Of a stretch of DNA of 55,680 nucleotides, positions 9,064-16,610 are shown one piece after another; position 1 is the first letter of the stretch; each line of letters begins with the position of its first letter. Source of the stretch: Phenylobacterium sp. (lineage in GTDB: Bacteria > Pseudomonadota > Alphaproteobacteria > Caulobacterales > Caulobacteraceae). The notes beneath the pieces are model-generated. The model ran no database searches. It saw only the letters and a list, made by a program, of their open reading frames with translations, and was not told the DNA's origin. Both the position numbers and the translations under genes were made by a program. Location: positions 1-55,680 of the forward strand of contig NZ_JAUSLW010000166.1 of the NCBI RefSeq assembly GCF_030645195.1, given 5' to 3'.

Positions 9064-9363
9064 TTACTTCTTGGCGGCTTCGGCGGCGGCAGCGGCCGGA
9101 GCAGCGGCTTCGGCGGCGGCCGGAGCAGCAGCGGCGGCAGCGGCGGCGGCGTCGGCCGGAGCAGCAGCGGCGGCGGCGTCGGCAGTGGCGGTGGCGGCGG
9201 CGTCGGTCGCGGTGGCGGCGGCGTCGGTCGCGGTCGCGGCGGCGTCGGTCGCTTCAGCGGCGGCGTCGGCGGCCTTTTCAGCGGGCTTGCCGCAGGCGGC
9301 GACGGAAATGGCGGCGACGGCGGCGCCGGCGACGAGGAGCTTGCGAAGCAGTTCGGAGGTCAT
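9064..9363 (-). CDS. Small alanine-rich lipoprotein, copy 2
   Basis: Tandem paralogue of the 8579-8872 gene, 99 residues. Its signal peptide MTSELLRKLLVAGAAVAAIS differs from copy 1 at only a few positions and ends in VAAC followed by GKPAEK. The body carries three DAAATAT repeats followed by long alanine runs with D and P, ending AEAAKK. A C-terminal lysine pair recalls murein lipoproteins that attach to peptidoglycan through a terminal lysine. That is only an analogy, because there is no heptad coiled-coil pattern like Lpp. The number of repeats differs between copies, as expected for slippage in GCG-rich DNA. Function unknown. Confidence 0.75.
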   Translation of the reverse strand: MTSELLRKLLVAGAAVAAISVAACGKPAEKAADAAAEATDAAATATDAAATATDAAATATADAAAAAAPADAAAAAAAAAPAAAEAAAPAAAAAEAAKK

Positions 9364-9443
9364 GTGGCTGGTCCCCTAGGAAACGGAGTAATGAAGCGCC
9401 CGACTCGCCCCCCGAATGGGAAACGCCGCAAGCGCGAGAGAGG

Positions 9444-9471
9444 AATATGCCGTGGTTCGCGGCGAGGGCAA
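9444..9471 (-). promoter_or_regulatory. Putative promoter of lipoprotein gene 2
   Basis: On the minus strand TTGCCC (9471-9466) and CATATT (9449-9444) have a 16-base spacer, duplicating the promoter of copy 1. Confidence 0.5.
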
Positions 9472-9622
9472 GGCTTTAATTCACGCTCTCGTGATCACTT
9501 TTCGCCGCAGGCCCCGCAAGCCCTTGAGATTCCCCGGTTTGGCGATCACGCCTCGCGTGAAGGCTTAGCTCTGGCCGAGGGCGTAACAGCGGCTATATGG
9601 AGCCGGTCGGAGGAGAGTTCCC

Positions 9623-10513
9623 ATGAATGCTGCGGTCGCGGGCGAGCCTCGCCCGGTGCGGATCGATCTGCCTGAGCGGGGCGGAGCGATGTCGGCGCTG
9701 GAGTTCGGGCCCTCCGGGCGGCCGGTGGACATCCTCTTCACCCATGCCAACGGCTTCAACGCCCGCACCTACGCAAGCATCCTGGCGCCACTGGCCGCGG
9801 AGTTCCGCATCCTGGCGGTGGACCAGCGGGGCCATGGCCGGTCTGGACTTCCGCCGGACATCGAGGGGCGCAACTCCTGGTACAATCTGCGTGACGACCT
9901 GCTGGCCTTCATGGCCGCCCTGGACCTGAAGAACCTGGTCATGGCCGGACACTCCATGGGCGGAACCGCCAGCATCCTGGCCAGCGCCGAGGCCCCGGAC
10001 CGGGTCAAACGCCTGGTGATGTTCGATCCGGTGGTCCTGGCGCCGGAGATGATCGCCGCCCGCCGCGCCGGGGAGCCGATCGAATCGCCCTTGGTGCAGG
10101 GGGCCCTGCGTCGCCGCTCGGTCTTCCCGAGCCGGGCCGCGGTGATCGAGGCCTATACCGGCCGCGGCGCCTTCAAGAGCTGGACGCCGGTCATGCTGGC
10201 CGACTACGTAGCCGATGGCTTCCGCGACCGCCCGGACGGCGAGGTGGAGCTGACCTGCGCCCCGGAATGGGAGGCCTCGAACTTCACCTCCCAGGCCCAC
10301 GACACCTGGGACGCCTTCGCCCGCTCCACCGCCCCCATCACCATCTTCCGCGCCGAGCACGGCTCCACCTGCCGGGTGGAGGGTCATGAGGCCGAGCTGA
10401 CGGCCTCGGGCCGCATCACCCTGGAGACCGTGCCGGGGACCAGCCACTTCCTGCCCATGGAGCGGCCCGATGTCGTGGCGAGCGCCCTGCGCGCGGCGGT
10501 CCTAGAGACCTAG
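9623..10513 (+). CDS. Alpha/beta hydrolase
   Basis: Serine hydrolase of the alpha/beta fold, 296 residues, probably cytoplasmic since no signal peptide is seen. Seen motifs: oxyanion-region HANGFN (41-46), DQRGHGRS (67-74), nucleophile elbow GHSMGG with Ser111, and a C-terminal catalytic-histidine region GTSHFLPMERP. The start follows a strong GGAGGAGAG site. Its 3' end overlaps the convergent thioesterase gene by 12 bases. The substrate cannot be deduced; esters, lactones or haloalkanes are all possible for this fold. Confidence 0.85.
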   Translation: MNAAVAGEPRPVRIDLPERGGAMSALEFGPSGRPVDILFTHANGFNARTYASILAPLAAEFRILAVDQRGHGRSGLPPDIEGRNSWYNLRDDLLAFMAALDLKNLVMAGHSMGGTASILASAEAPDRVKRLVMFDPVVLAPEMIAARRAGEPIESPLVQGALRRRSVFPSRAAVIEAYTGRGAFKSWTPVMLADYVADGFRDRPDGEVELTCAPEWEASNFTSQAHDTWDAFARSTAPITIFRAEHGSTCRVEGHEAELTASGRITLETVPGTSHFLPMERPDVVASALRAAVLET

Positions 10514-11431
10514 GCCCGGCGTCACCTGGGCCATGAAGGCCGCCTGGGCCTCCGGCGTGATGTCCACCACCTTGCGGGCGTCGAGGTCGAAGCTGATCAC
10601 GACAGCCTCCGCGCTGGCCCAGGCGCGGCCGCTGACCGGATCGACCATCCAGTGCATGACCCGCCGGGTGCGGCTGTCGCAGCCGGCGAAGCCTGAGCGC
10701 AGCTCGATCGAATCGCCCGCCCGTGGCCAGTCCAGGTGCAGCACGCGGTATTCCAACACGGCTCCGCCGATGCGTTTCGGCGCCTCACCCTCGACCGGCG
10801 CGGGTCCGGGACGGGTCTCGCCGAACAGCCGGCTGACCCCGTCCGACACCCGGCCTATGAACATCTCGCCCCGCATGCGGCCGAACACGTCGCACTCGGT
10901 AGGTTGGATCACCCCCATGCCAATACGTTTCAGGTCCAGGGTCAGCGCCTTGTCGAGGGACGCCATGGGCGTCACCGGCGACAGGTCGATGCTGCGGGCG
11001 GCGGCGAAGGTCGGGATCTCCACCTTCAGGGCCTGCGCCCTGGCCCGGATGCGGGCCGGCCAGGGGAAGGGCCGCAGGTCATCGCCGGTGGCGTGGGCCA
11101 CCACGACCTGGAAGGTGGCGGCGGGCTCGCCGGAGAGGTGACGGATCACCAGCAGCAGGCGGGCGTCGGTCTCGCCCATCTCCACCACCCCGCCGGTCAT
11201 GATCAGGCAGGCGCCGGGCCGCGCCTCCCGCAGGAAGCGGATGTGCTGCTCGCGCACCACCAGGGTGGAGACGGCGCCCTGCGTGAAGGCGCGCGGCATG
11301 CCCAGCTGGGCGGTCAGGCCCGCCAATCCCTCGAGGGACTTGGCCACCCAGAACCGGACGTTCAGGTGCCCCATCTCGTCGCATTCCCAGGTGTTGACCC
11401 CTCCGCCCCAGACCTCGACGCCTTCGCTCAC
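10502..11431 (-). CDS. Acyl-CoA thioesterase-like double-hotdog protein
   Basis: Predicted 309-residue protein with two 4HBT-like hotdog segments. The first, near the N-terminus, has the family pattern NTWECDEMGHLNVRFWVAK. The second, around residues 170-200, has the decayed version ECDVFGRMRGEMFIGRVSD, so perhaps only one half is catalytic. The start chosen is a GTG at 11431, preceded on the minus strand by GGGGGATGGG. A longer in-frame version from 11518 would add 29 residues without hotdog features. It would hydrolyse an acyl-CoA or act in fatty-acid turnover. It is convergent with the hydrolase gene and overlaps it by 12 bases. Confidence 0.75.
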   Translation of the reverse strand: MSEGVEVWGGGVNTWECDEMGHLNVRFWVAKSLEGLAGLTAQLGMPRAFTQGAVSTLVVREQHIRFLREARPGACLIMTGGVVEMGETDARLLLVIRHLSGEPAATFQVVVAHATGDDLRPFPWPARIRARAQALKVEIPTFAAARSIDLSPVTPMASLDKALTLDLKRIGMGVIQPTECDVFGRMRGEMFIGRVSDGVSRLFGETRPGPAPVEGEAPKRIGGAVLEYRVLHLDWPRAGDSIELRSGFAGCDSRTRRVMHWMVDPVSGRAWASAEAVVISFDLDARKVVDITPEAQAAFMAQVTPGLGL

Positions 11432-11594
11432 GCACCCATCCCCCGTTGTTGGCGCGAACTTATGGGAGCGGCGGTGTAACCAACAGGGGGCGGCGGGCGA
11501 ATTCGTCTTCACGCTCAAGCTCGGGCCGACGATGGGCGTCGCCGACCTGTCGGCGGTGTGCCAAGCTCAAGGGCGCCTGGGAGGGAACGCGATC

Positions 11595-12425
11595 ATGTCC
11601 GAACCGCCGCCGATGAAGGTGCTGGTCTATCGCCACGCGGCGGTCACGCGGATCACCCACTGGATAAACGTGGTGGCTCTGACCCTGCTGCTGATGAGCG
11701 GCCTGCAGATCTTCAACGCCCATCCGGCCCTCTACTGGGGCCAGACATCCACCTTCGCTGAGCCCTGGGTCTCGATGACGGCGGTGGAGAAGGGCGGCGA
11801 CATGATCGGGGTCACCCAGATCGGGTCCCTCAGGATCGAGACCACCGGCCTGCTGGGCTATTCCGGCAAGCCTGGGATGCGCGAGCCTCGCGGCTTCCCG
11901 GCCTGGGCCACGGCGCCGGGCTATCGCAGCCTGGCGGACGGCCGCCATTGGCACTTCTTCTTCGCCTGGCTCTTCGTCCTCAATGGTCTGGTCTATCTGT
12001 CCGCCAACATCCTCAACGGCCACATCTTGCGCGACCTGCTGCCCACCCGCGACCAGCTGGCCCCGCGCCAGCTCTGGCGGGAGGTGACCGACCACGCCCG
12101 GCTGCGCTTCGCCAAGGGCGAGGAGGCCCGGGGCTATAACGCCCTGCAGAAACTGTCCTATGGCGGGATCGTGCTGATCGTCCTGCCGCTGATGGTGCTG
12201 ACGGGCCTGACGATGTCGCCGGCGGTGGACGCGGGCCAGCCCTGGCTGCCGGCGGTGTTCGGCGGTCGTCAGTCGGCGCGGACGATCCACTTCCTGTGCG
12301 CGGGCCTGATCGTGGCCTTCGTCCTGGTCCATCTGGCCATGGTCCTGCTCTCGGGCGTCTGGAACAATCTGCGGTCGATGATCACCGGCCGCTACGCCAT
12401 CGAAGTCGAGGGAGGGGTCCGATGA
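11595..12425 (+). CDS. Cytochrome b561-type membrane subunit
   Basis: Di-haem cytochrome b of the cytochrome b561/hydrogenase-type family, 276 residues, four membrane spans. Likely haem ligands lie in RITHWINVVAL (first span), GRHWHFFFAWLF (second) and TIHFLCAGLIVAFVLVHLAMV (last). The start at 11595 follows GGAGGG. It overlaps the next gene by ATGA, so both products are probably made together and form a membrane complex. The cytochrome would pass electrons between the quinone pool and the periplasmic molybdenum subunit. It resembles MsrQ/YedZ in role but not clearly in sequence. Confidence 0.85.
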   Translation: MSEPPPMKVLVYRHAAVTRITHWINVVALTLLLMSGLQIFNAHPALYWGQTSTFAEPWVSMTAVEKGGDMIGVTQIGSLRIETTGLLGYSGKPGMREPRGFPAWATAPGYRSLADGRHWHFFFAWLFVLNGLVYLSANILNGHILRDLLPTRDQLAPRQLWREVTDHARLRFAKGEEARGYNALQKLSYGGIVLIVLPLMVLTGLTMSPAVDAGQPWLPAVFGGRQSARTIHFLCAGLIVAFVLVHLAMVLLSGVWNNLRSMITGRYAIEVEGGVR

Positions 12426-13198
12426 GCGCCGCCGACACCCGCCGCGGCTGGCTGAAGGGCGCGGCCGCCGCCGCCGCGGGCCTCTGGCTCACCGGCTGCA
12501 ACAAGGTCAACGACAACCCCCGCGTCCAGGCTGCCCTGCAGAGCGCCGAGGGCCTGACCCGCCGCGCCCACCGGCTGTTGATCAGCCGCAAGGCCCTGGC
12601 CCAGGAGTTCACCGAGGCCGACATCGCCCGCGACTTCCGCGCCAACGGGTCCATCAGCCCCTCGGACGACGCCTACCGGGCCCTGCTGGAGACCGGTTTC
12701 AAGGACTACCGCCTGGTGGTGGACGGCCTGGTGGACAAGCCCCTGTCCCTGACCCTGGCCGAGGTCCGGGCGCTCACCTCCCGCACCCAGATCACCCGCC
12801 ACGACTGCGTCGAGGGCTGGTCGAGCATCGGTAAATGGAAGGGCGCGCGGCTGGGGCCGTTGCTGGACTTGGCCGGCTTGAAGGACACGGCCCGCTACAT
12901 CGTCTTCCACTGCGCCGACAGCCTGGAAATGACCCTGGACGGCTCGGGCCAGTACTATGAGAGCATCGACCTGATCGACGCCTACCACCCCCAGACCATC
13001 CTGGCCTACGAAATGAACGGCAAGGTTCTGCCCGTCGCCCACGGCGCGCCCCTGCGCCTGCGGGTCGAGCGCCAACTCGGCTACAAGCACGCCAAGTACG
13101 TCATGCGGATCGAGGCCGTTTCCGACTTCGCCCAGATCGGGCGCGGCAAGGGCGGCTACTGGGAAGATCGCGGCTACGAGTGGTACGCCGGAATCTAG
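12422..13198 (+). CDS. Tat-exported molybdopterin oxidoreductase, sulfite-oxidase fold
   Basis: Molybdopterin-binding enzyme of the sulfite oxidase/MsrP superfamily, 258 residues. The N-terminus has a twin-arginine-like motif TRRGWLKGA, an alanine-rich hydrophobic stretch and LTGC, so it looks like a Tat-exported lipoprotein. RHDCVEGWSSIGKWKG holds the conserved cysteine that coordinates molybdenum. LPVAHGAPLRLRVERQLGYK and the final GYWEDRGYEWY are typical of the fold. It overlaps the cytochrome b gene by 4 bases, making a two-gene operon. Substrate unknown; methionine sulfoxide, sulfite or other S- or N-oxides are possible. Confidence 0.85.
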   Translation: MSAADTRRGWLKGAAAAAAGLWLTGCNKVNDNPRVQAALQSAEGLTRRAHRLLISRKALAQEFTEADIARDFRANGSISPSDDAYRALLETGFKDYRLVVDGLVDKPLSLTLAEVRALTSRTQITRHDCVEGWSSIGKWKGARLGPLLDLAGLKDTARYIVFHCADSLEMTLDGSGQYYESIDLIDAYHPQTILAYEMNGKVLPVAHGAPLRLRVERQLGYKHAKYVMRIEAVSDFAQIGRGKGGYWEDRGYEWYAGI

Positions 13199-13199
13199 C

Positions 13200-14021
13200 C
13201 TACCAGAGAGTCTTGGCGGTCAGCTCCGCCTCCACCTTGCAGGCGCTGGCCTCAGGCTTGGCGCTGGCCTTGCGCACCGTCGCGATCTCGGTTCGGACGG
13301 CTTCCAGGTCGGCGCGGAAGGCGGGATCGCCGTGCCAGGCGGCCACCAGGGCCGCCCCATTGGTGCGCCCGGCCTCGATGGCGCTGACGCTGTGCACGCC
13401 GCAGACCACCCGGCTCTCGCCGAAGGACCGACCGCGGGTCAGGATCGGGGTCGCCCGGTCCGGCGCGATCTCGGCCAGGATCAGGGCCACGCCCCAGCCC
13501 CAGGTGGCGTGGCCGGAGGGATAGTCGGGGCTGGCGGCCAGGGAGTCGCTTTTGGGCGCGCAGATGTTTCCCTCGCCGGCGATCAGATAGGGCCGCTTGC
13601 GCTTGAAGACGTCCTTGACGCTGGAGACCTGACGGCTGGCGTCGATCCCCATCCGGCTCAGCATGGCCATCAGCCTGGGCGTGGTCTGGGGGGAGAGCGG
13701 GGCGTCCATCGCGCAGCTGAAGTCGGTGAGCATGTTGGCCGGCAGGGAGGGGACGTCGTTCTGAGCCAGCGACCAGCGCGGCGAGCCCTCCAGGGCGCGG
13801 CTGGCCTTGTAGACCGCCTGGTCCTGGGCCTCCCGCGGCGAGCCGGTGGCCGGAGCGGGGGGCAGGATGACCGCCGCGTCGGGCCAGGTCTGGGCGGTGA
13901 GATAGCCGGTGGGCAGGGGGCGCGGGGCCGGGGCGGGCGCGGGCCGGATCATGGCGCATCCGGCGACGGTCAGGGCGCCCGTCAGGCTCAAGGCGATCAG
14001 TACACGGCTCATCCGTCTCAC
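13200..14021 (-). CDS. PAP2-family acid phosphatase-like lipoprotein
   Basis: Class A acid phosphatase-like protein of 273 residues with a lipoprotein signal peptide ending LTVAGC. The PAP2 signature is present as KDVFKRKRP (K-x6-RP), PSGH and SRVVCGVH. In characterised class A enzymes the third motif continues to an aspartate four residues after the histidine (SRxxxxxHxxxD). Here that position is alanine (HSVSA), with a glutamate two residues later. So it is either a subgroup with a changed catalytic relay or a weak enzyme. Expected role is periplasmic phosphate release from organic phosphates. It is convergent with the molybdoenzyme gene, with a one-base gap. Confidence 0.8.
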   Translation of the reverse strand: MRRMSRVLIALSLTGALTVAGCAMIRPAPAPAPRPLPTGYLTAQTWPDAAVILPPAPATGSPREAQDQAVYKASRALEGSPRWSLAQNDVPSLPANMLTDFSCAMDAPLSPQTTPRLMAMLSRMGIDASRQVSSVKDVFKRKRPYLIAGEGNICAPKSDSLAASPDYPSGHATWGWGVALILAEIAPDRATPILTRGRSFGESRVVCGVHSVSAIEAGRTNGAALVAAWHGDPAFRADLEAVRTEIATVRKASAKPEASACKVEAELTAKTLW

Positions 14022-14079
14022 TCCCTAGGTCGTTGCCCCATCATGCGCGGGCGGCCGGCGGACGCAACGCCCGATCATG

Positions 14080-14132
14080 AAATTGATTTTCTCAAGATAT
14101 CGCAGTTGAAAAATCAATTTTCTTGAGATACC
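14080..14132. promoter_or_regulatory. AT-rich operator/promoter region of DUF2089 unit
   Basis: AAATTGATTTT (14080-14090) and AAAATCAATTT (14110-14120) form a perfect 11-bp inverted repeat. Overlapping it are two direct repeats 31 bp apart, ATTTTCTCAAGATA (14086) and ATTTTCTTGAGATA (14117), matching at 12 of 14 positions. The block lies 28-80 bp upstream of the GTG start of the HTH gene, a fitting place for autoregulation. Confidence 0.55.
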
Positions 14133-14159
14133 GTTTTTGAAACCCGAGGCGAGGACCCC

Positions 14160-14540
14160 GTGAGCCAAGCGAAAGTCCAGGATTGGCAGGCCTTGACCCA
14201 GCTCACCGGCGGCGCGCCGCTGGTGGTGGAGCGGGTTCGGCTGGCCGACCGCGACATCGCCATTGAGGGGGCCTTCGAGCCGCCGCAACTGGCCAGGCTC
14301 TCGGCGGAGGATCAAATCTTCGTCGCCGCCTTCCTGCGCAGCCACGGCTCCATCAAGGAGATGGAGCAGGTGTTCGGGGTCAGCTACCCGACCGTGAAGG
14401 CCCGGCTGAACCGCATCGCCGCCAGCCTGGATGTCTTCGATGTCGCCCCCCGGCCCTCCCGGACCGAGGTCCTGGAGCGGCTGAGCCGCGGCGAGATCAG
14501 CGCCCAGGACGCTATCGCCGAACTGGAGGCCGTCACGTGA
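14160..14540 (+). CDS. DUF2089-type helix-turn-helix protein lacking zinc-ribbon cysteines
   Basis: Predicted 126-residue regulator. Residues about 45-85 (LSAEDQIFVAAFLRSHGSIK then EMEQVFGVSYPTVKARLNRI) match the DUF2089 helix-turn-helix. The C-terminal LERLSRGEISAQDAIAELEA is the short helical tail of that family. In typical DUF2089 proteins a zinc ribbon (CPVCGG...CPxCG) precedes the HTH; here that region reads TGGAPLVVERVRLADRDIAI and the protein has no cysteine. The start is GTG at 14160 after GAGGCGAGG. Its stop overlaps the next GTG start (GTGA). Likely the regulator of its own operon, acting on the repeats upstream. Confidence 0.75.
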   Translation: MSQAKVQDWQALTQLTGGAPLVVERVRLADRDIAIEGAFEPPQLARLSAEDQIFVAAFLRSHGSIKEMEQVFGVSYPTVKARLNRIAASLDVFDVAPRPSRTEVLERLSRGEISAQDAIAELEAVT

Positions 14541-14899
14541 GTCCGGTTCCCACCTCCGTCCAGCCCACCGAGGTGGCCAATCCGGAGCGCCGCAAGGCGC
14601 CCCGCGGCCTCACCGTCATGCGCGAGCGCGCCGAGCGGCTGCGCTGGCGCACCGTGCCGCGGGTGCGCAAGCCGGGCCCCCGGCGCGAGATCAATCTGTG
14701 GCTGCCCGTGACCCCGCTGCTGATCCTGCTGGCGCCCCTGCTGATGCTGATCATGGGGATCGCCGTCCTGCTGCCCCGGCCCTTCGGGGTCAATCCGGCC
14801 ATGGCCATGCTCGGGGTCGGCCGGGTGCTGATGGCGCTCAGCGGCACACAGGTCGACGTCGATACCGACGGGGCCAACGTCCACCTAAAGATCCTCTAG
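14537..14899 (+). CDS. Small membrane protein of DUF2089 operon
   Basis: Protein of 120 residues, not assigned to a named family. A basic N-terminal half (many R and K, to about residue 55) is followed by a hydrophobic segment LPVTPLLILLAPLLMLIMGI, a short break at PRPFG and a second weaker hydrophobic stretch. It ends in QVDVDTDGANVHLKIL. That tail resembles the tail of the next protein (VDVDQDRTKVRIY). It overlaps the regulator by 4 bases. A role as membrane partner or sensor for the SHOCT-like protein is inferred from position only. Confidence 0.7.
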   Translation: MSPVPTSVQPTEVANPERRKAPRGLTVMRERAERLRWRTVPRVRKPGPRREINLWLPVTPLLILLAPLLMLIMGIAVLLPRPFGVNPAMAMLGVGRVLMALSGTQVDVDTDGANVHLKIL

Positions 14900-14910
14900 G
14901 AGAGACCGCC

Positions 14911-15336
14911 ATGAGCGAAGATCGCCGCTCGATCCTGCAGATGCTGTCGGAAGGCAAGGTCACGCCCGACGAGGCCGAACGCCTGATCGCCGCCCTGGAA
15001 CGGGGCGCCGCGCCGCGGGCGCCCGAGGGCGCTCCGGCGGCCAAGGCCGCGCCGAAATACCTGCGGGTGGCCGTCGACACCGACGAGGGCCACGGCGGTC
15101 CCACCAAGGTCAATGTCCGGGTGCCGATGAACCTGCTGCGCGCCGGGGTGCGGCTCTCCAGCATCATCCCGCCCCAGGCCCGGGACAAGGTCAACGAGGC
15201 CATGCGCCAGCACGGCGTGCCCTTCGACATCAATGCTCTGAAGCCGGAAAACCTGGAACAGCTGGTGGAGCAGCTCAACGACCTGACGGTCGACGTCGAC
15301 CAGGACCGGACCAAGGTGCGGATCTATTGCGAGTAG
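14911..15336 (+). CDS. SHOCT-like/YvlB-type N-terminal domain protein
   Basis: Protein of 141 residues. Residues 5-30 (RRSILQMLSEGKVTPDEAER followed by LIAALE) match the short helical domain at the N-terminus of YvlB/LiaX-type envelope-stress proteins. A proline/alanine linker follows. The C-terminal part has VNVRVPMNLLRAGVRLSSII and ends VDVDQDRTKVRIYCE, resembling the start of a DUF4097-like beta region but much shorter. It lies 11 bp after the membrane gene with GGAGAG before the start. Together the three genes look like a regulator, a membrane protein and an envelope-linked effector. Function inferred only. Confidence 0.7.
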   Translation: MSEDRRSILQMLSEGKVTPDEAERLIAALERGAAPRAPEGAPAAKAAPKYLRVAVDTDEGHGGPTKVNVRVPMNLLRAGVRLSSIIPPQARDKVNEAMRQHGVPFDINALKPENLEQLVEQLNDLTVDVDQDRTKVRIYCE

Positions 15337-15399
15337 GCGCCGCGCGGCGGCGCGACCCCACGGAATAGCGAGCGGGTATCCTCCCCACACGCTGAACTC

Positions 15400-15435
15400 G
15401 GCCGTCACGCCCTGGGGCGTGACGGCCGCTTCTTT
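15400..15435 (+). terminator. Terminator of DUF2089 operon
   Basis: GGCCGTCACGCC pairs perfectly with GGCGTGACGGCC around a 4-base loop and is followed by GCTTCTTT. Confidence 0.75.
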
Positions 15436-15443
15436 AGGTCAGC

Positions 15444-16514
15444 CTATTTGGCGATCTTCTGGAACAGCTTGGCCCAGCGGGGCTTCTCGCGGGTCTTCCA
15501 GGCGCCGCGGTGCCAGGCGTCCGAGGCGATCAGCGGGACCACGGTGCTGGCCTCGGCGAACACCATCTGTTCCCAGGTGACGTCGACCTTGCCCCAGGAG
15601 CAGGCCTCCTTCAGCGTCGAGGACGAGCAGGCGCCGTCGCGCACGTCGGCCACGGTGATCTGGATGGCGTACTTGTGCATGTCCACCTCGTGGCCGAGAA
15701 TCTCGGCGCAGACCACGGTGTCCTGGGCGAAGTTCTTGGGAACCCCGCCGCCCACCATGAACAGGCCCGTCGTGCCGGCCGCGATCTTGATGTCGGTCAG
15801 CTCACGGAAGTCGGCCACCGAGTCGATGGTGAGGTAGGGCTTGCCCGCCTTCATGTTCTCCACCTGGTGCTTCACCAGGCCGAAGCCGGCCGAAGAGTCG
15901 GTGAAGGCCGGGCAGAAGATCGGAATGTCCAGCTCATAGGCCGTCTCGATCAGCGAGCCCTTCTTCTTGGCGCCGCCCTCGGCCAGCCACTTGCCCATCT
16001 CCCAGATGAACTCGCGGCTCGAATAGGGGCGCGGCTCCAGGGCGTTGCAGAGCTGGAAGATGGTCTCGTCGCAGTTCTGGAGCTCTTCCTCGTCGATATA
16101 GGTGTCGTAGATCCGGTCGATATAGAGGGCGCGCAGATCGCGGTCGTCGACCGGATCCTGGGGCTTGGACTGATAGTGCTTGAAGCCCAGGGCCTCGAAG
16201 AAATCCATGTCCACGATCGAGGCGCCGGTGGAGACCACGCAGTCGATCAGGCCGAACTTCAGCATGTCGCGGTAGATGTGCATGCAGCCGCCGGCGCTGG
16301 TGGAGCCGGCGAGCGTCAGCCAAGTGGAGCAGCCCTTGTCTTCCAGGGCCATGGTCAGGATGTCGGCGGCGCGCGCGGTGTCGCGGCTGGTGAAGCTCAT
16401 CTGCCGCATCGAATCGATGATCGGCCGGGCGTCGTACTGGTCGATGGCCACGTGCTCGACGGTGGTCGAGAGCAATTCGGCCTTGCGGTTGGTGTTCTGA
16501 ACGTCAGCGTTCAT
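15444..16514 (-). CDS. Deoxyhypusine synthase-like polyamine enzyme
   Basis: Member of the deoxyhypusine synthase family, 356 residues. Bacteria lack eIF5A, so bacterial homologues are taken to act on free polyamines, for example homospermidine-type or guanidino-polyamine synthesis. The NAD-binding and active-site pattern is kept: TLAGSTSAGG, VSTGASIVDMDFFEALGF, FMVGGGVPKNF and ACSWGK, where Lys309 matches the lysine that forms the enzyme-imine intermediate in DHS. It follows the ornithine decarboxylase gene on the same strand after 97 bp, so putrescine from that enzyme is a likely substrate. The exact product cannot be read from sequence. Confidence 0.85.
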   Translation of the reverse strand: MNADVQNTNRKAELLSTTVEHVAIDQYDARPIIDSMRQMSFTSRDTARAADILTMALEDKGCSTWLTLAGSTSAGGCMHIYRDMLKFGLIDCVVSTGASIVDMDFFEALGFKHYQSKPQDPVDDRDLRALYIDRIYDTYIDEEELQNCDETIFQLCNALEPRPYSSREFIWEMGKWLAEGGAKKKGSLIETAYELDIPIFCPAFTDSSAGFGLVKHQVENMKAGKPYLTIDSVADFRELTDIKIAAGTTGLFMVGGGVPKNFAQDTVVCAEILGHEVDMHKYAIQITVADVRDGACSSSTLKEACSWGKVDVTWEQMVFAEASTVVPLIASDAWHRGAWKTREKPRWAKLFQKIAK

Positions 16515-16610
16515 TCTCTTGATCCTTTAGAGTTTGAGCGCCCGTCCATGGAAAAGGAGCCCAGCCGGGACGGAGCGACCGTCTGGACCAACAACACCTG
16601 GGCGGCGGGG

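Noticed and set aside
8579..9363. GCG-rich repeats as a CRISPR array or tandem non-coding repeat
   Set aside because: No spacers of fixed length. Repeats translate as alanine-rich lipoprotein bodies with conserved signal peptides.
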